Shown piece by piece: positions 62,774-64,000 of a stretch of DNA of 64,000 nucleotides. This DNA is from Flammula alnicola. Its lineage: Eukaryota; Basidiomycota; Agaricomycetes; Agaricales; Strophariaceae. The DNA lies in NCBI GenBank assembly GCA_015499995.1, contig JADNRV010000228.1, forward strand, positions 1 through 64,000, written 5' to 3'. The notes under the pieces were generated by a model. The model searched no databases. It had not been told where the DNA came from and worked only from the letters and a program-made list of their open reading frames with translations. The position numbers were made by a program, and so were the translations under genes. The stretch's first letter is position 1. Every line of letters begins with the position of its first letter.

Positions 62774-63515
62774 CAAGGGGCTGCCAGCGGGCAAATCGGC
62801 GAAATCAACCCATCCCATGGGGTCGTAGGGTGGGAATCCCTGCCTCTGTCACGCCTCAGGGCCTTGCCAGGGTCCGCTCGCGTAGATGAGATAGCGCGCG
62901 CTGGGAAATACAGTAGAAACTCTTCTAACCCATCCTCCGTGGATGGCCCAGGCTATGTTATGGGTTATGAGAGGCAACTTTTGGTGCAAACTGATGATCT
63001 GGTAGCCGAAAAAAAAGGGTGGATATGTGCTACTAGGGCTATGGGTTAAGAGGGTTCGACTGTACCGTACTCCAGTCCTACTTATCAACATTTTCAAGCC
63101 CTTTTCCCCGATGGCTGCACTGCTAAAATCGTAGCTGACCTCTCGCATTTCTGCCATTCCTCCTCTGGCTCCTCCTCTTTAACTTGCTCCTTCACTTTCC
63201 CCATATCTTCACTCTCAGGAAGATCATATTTATCACGGAAACTATCTGTTGGTCACTGGGGAGAGAGCTTTGGCATCAAGAAAAAATATCTATGCTGATT
63301 ATAGGGCGGTGAATGGAAAGAAGAGGAAGTAAACGGTGAGGGAAGAGAGTCGCAAACTTGAATCGCATGTTAATATTATCTACCGAGTGATCAGTGATCG
63401 CACTGTGACTTGCCGCGGTGACATCTCTGATTGTGATGGCCGTGACATTACACGTCATTCCTTCGACCCCATGGGAGGGGTTGATTTCGCCGATTTGCCC
63501 GCTGGCAGCCCCTTG
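62774..63515. mobile_element. 742-bp hAT-type MITE with 52-bp terminal inverted repeats
   Basis: The ends at 62774-62825 and 63464-63515 are reverse complements over 52 bp with one mismatch, starting CAAGGGGCTGCCAGCGGGC when read inward. The 8-bp direct repeat ACTGTACT flanks the element exactly at 62766-62773 and 63516-63523. An 8-bp target duplication and a CA-GG start fit the hAT superfamily. The inside has no transposase. A smaller element is nested within it at 62911-63062. Confidence 0.85.
62911..63062. mobile_element. 152-bp Tc1/mariner (pogo/Fot1-like) MITE nested in the hAT-type MITE
   Basis: The ends read CAGTAGAAACTCTTCTAACC and, from the other side, CAGTCGAACCCTCTTAACCC, imperfect inverted repeats of about 23 bp that both end in AACCCAT. 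The dinucleotide TA flanks it on each side (62909-62910 and 63063-63064), as expected for Tc1/mariner insertions. The ACAGT...AACCC ends are of the pogo/Fot1 style. No coding frame is inside. Confidence 0.7.
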
Positions 63516-63523
63516 ACTGTACT

Positions 63524-64000
63524 ATAGTTCGTAACGCGGTGTTGGGGTTGCCGACATGAGGCTGCTCGTGAGAGCGCCCGCGCTTCTCAGGAACTACTAA
63601 AGTAATGGAAGCGTTGCGGGATCATGAACGAACAATGGCGAATTATCCGTCAAAAATTACATTTGCCATTGTTCTGCATTGTTCACCCAAAAAGGAGGTC
63701 CGAGATGTGCAGGGAAGCCGGCTTAAAAAAATTATACATCAAAATGTGTCCTATCTCGGCTAAGTAGGTGATGAAAAAAAGTTCATGTAATGCTGAGGAA
63801 AATTTTCATTTTGCGACTATCTAATACAACTGCGAAATGTAACTAAACAAGAAGTTATCAACAAGGTGTAGCAAGTGGACAACATTTAGGTGTAGTAGAT
63901 AAAAACGAGAAAACGAGGAGAGCAACAAACTACGACAACAGTTTAGAGATTTGAAAATATGTTTAAAAAAACTAGATATGAAGTTCTTCGTCCATGTCTG
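63524..64000. other. no gene seen
   Basis: AT-rich DNA with no recognisable frame. A word CATTGTTCACCC near 63678-63689 resembles the tip of the 1443-bp foldback element on its outer side, but the match is only about 12 bp. Confidence 0.45.

Noticed and set aside
63650..63695. Word CATTGTTCACCC similar to the tip of the 1443-bp foldback element
   Set aside because: The match is only about 12 bp, no partner arm is present in the window and no target duplication is seen.

Overview
The window is nuclear DNA from a mushroom-forming basidiomycete (Agaricomycetes). Nearly every gene is cut by many short GT-AG introns of about 45-70 bp. The proteins that can be read have typical fungal domain architectures, and several families (BTB proteins with long agaric-type C-termini, the MALKR-type zinc-ribbon protein, the GT61/DUF563 and O-fucosyltransferase-like proteins) are of the kind seen mainly in mushrooms. 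The species cannot be named from sequence alone. Family names rest on recognising motifs by eye; no database search was possible.

Layout. Bases 1-7000 are repeat-rich and decayed. They hold a non-LTR retrotransposon tail (490-907), two opposed copies of a GGACATCC-hairpin repeat (1249-1510 and 3735-3921) around a low-complexity spliced relic, an 841-bp foldback element with CG-dinucleotide runs (4459-5299) and a broken CSC1/DUF221 channel gene (5441-6991). From 7.1 to 24.4 kb the DNA is gene-dense: DAD2 (DASH complex), MED12 (Mediator kinase module), a RING-finger protein, two BTB proteins, a YCII-like protein, mitochondrial enoyl-CoA hydratase, a small DUF4536-type membrane protein and a cytochrome P450. 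From 24.8 to 26.4 kb lie a tRNA-Gln(UUG) gene and, 54 bp from its 5' end, a 1443-bp foldback element with 595-bp almost identical arms and a 7-bp target duplication.

From 26.6 to 45 kb come TFIIIA, an O-fucosyltransferase-like gene with a frameshift, an EF-hand MscS channel, a large unrecognised low-complexity protein with one C-terminal membrane segment, palmitoyl-protein thioesterase, a GT61 pseudogene with two frameshifts and a nonsense codon, and a concentrative nucleoside transporter. From 45 to 62.6 kb come a DCAF7/TTG1-like WD40 protein, an MFS sugar transporter, a small zinc-ribbon-like protein, an Apq12-like protein, MPC2 (mitochondrial pyruvate carrier), a hAT transposase relic, TSR2, a four-helix membrane protein, a DUF3759/CipC-like protein, COG5 and ILV6. 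The right end holds a 742-bp hAT-type MITE (8-bp target duplication) with a 152-bp TA-flanked pogo-type MITE nested inside it.

The genes do not form one pathway. Most are housekeeping: transcription (MED12, TFIIIA), kinetochore (DAD2), ribosome maturation (TSR2), Golgi traffic (COG5), mitochondrial metabolism (ECH, MPC2, ILV6) and nuclear envelope (Apq12). Many are arranged head to head with short shared promoters. The unusual content is the set of long foldback and MITE elements and three genes caught in decay (CSC1, GT61, O-fucosyltransferase-like).
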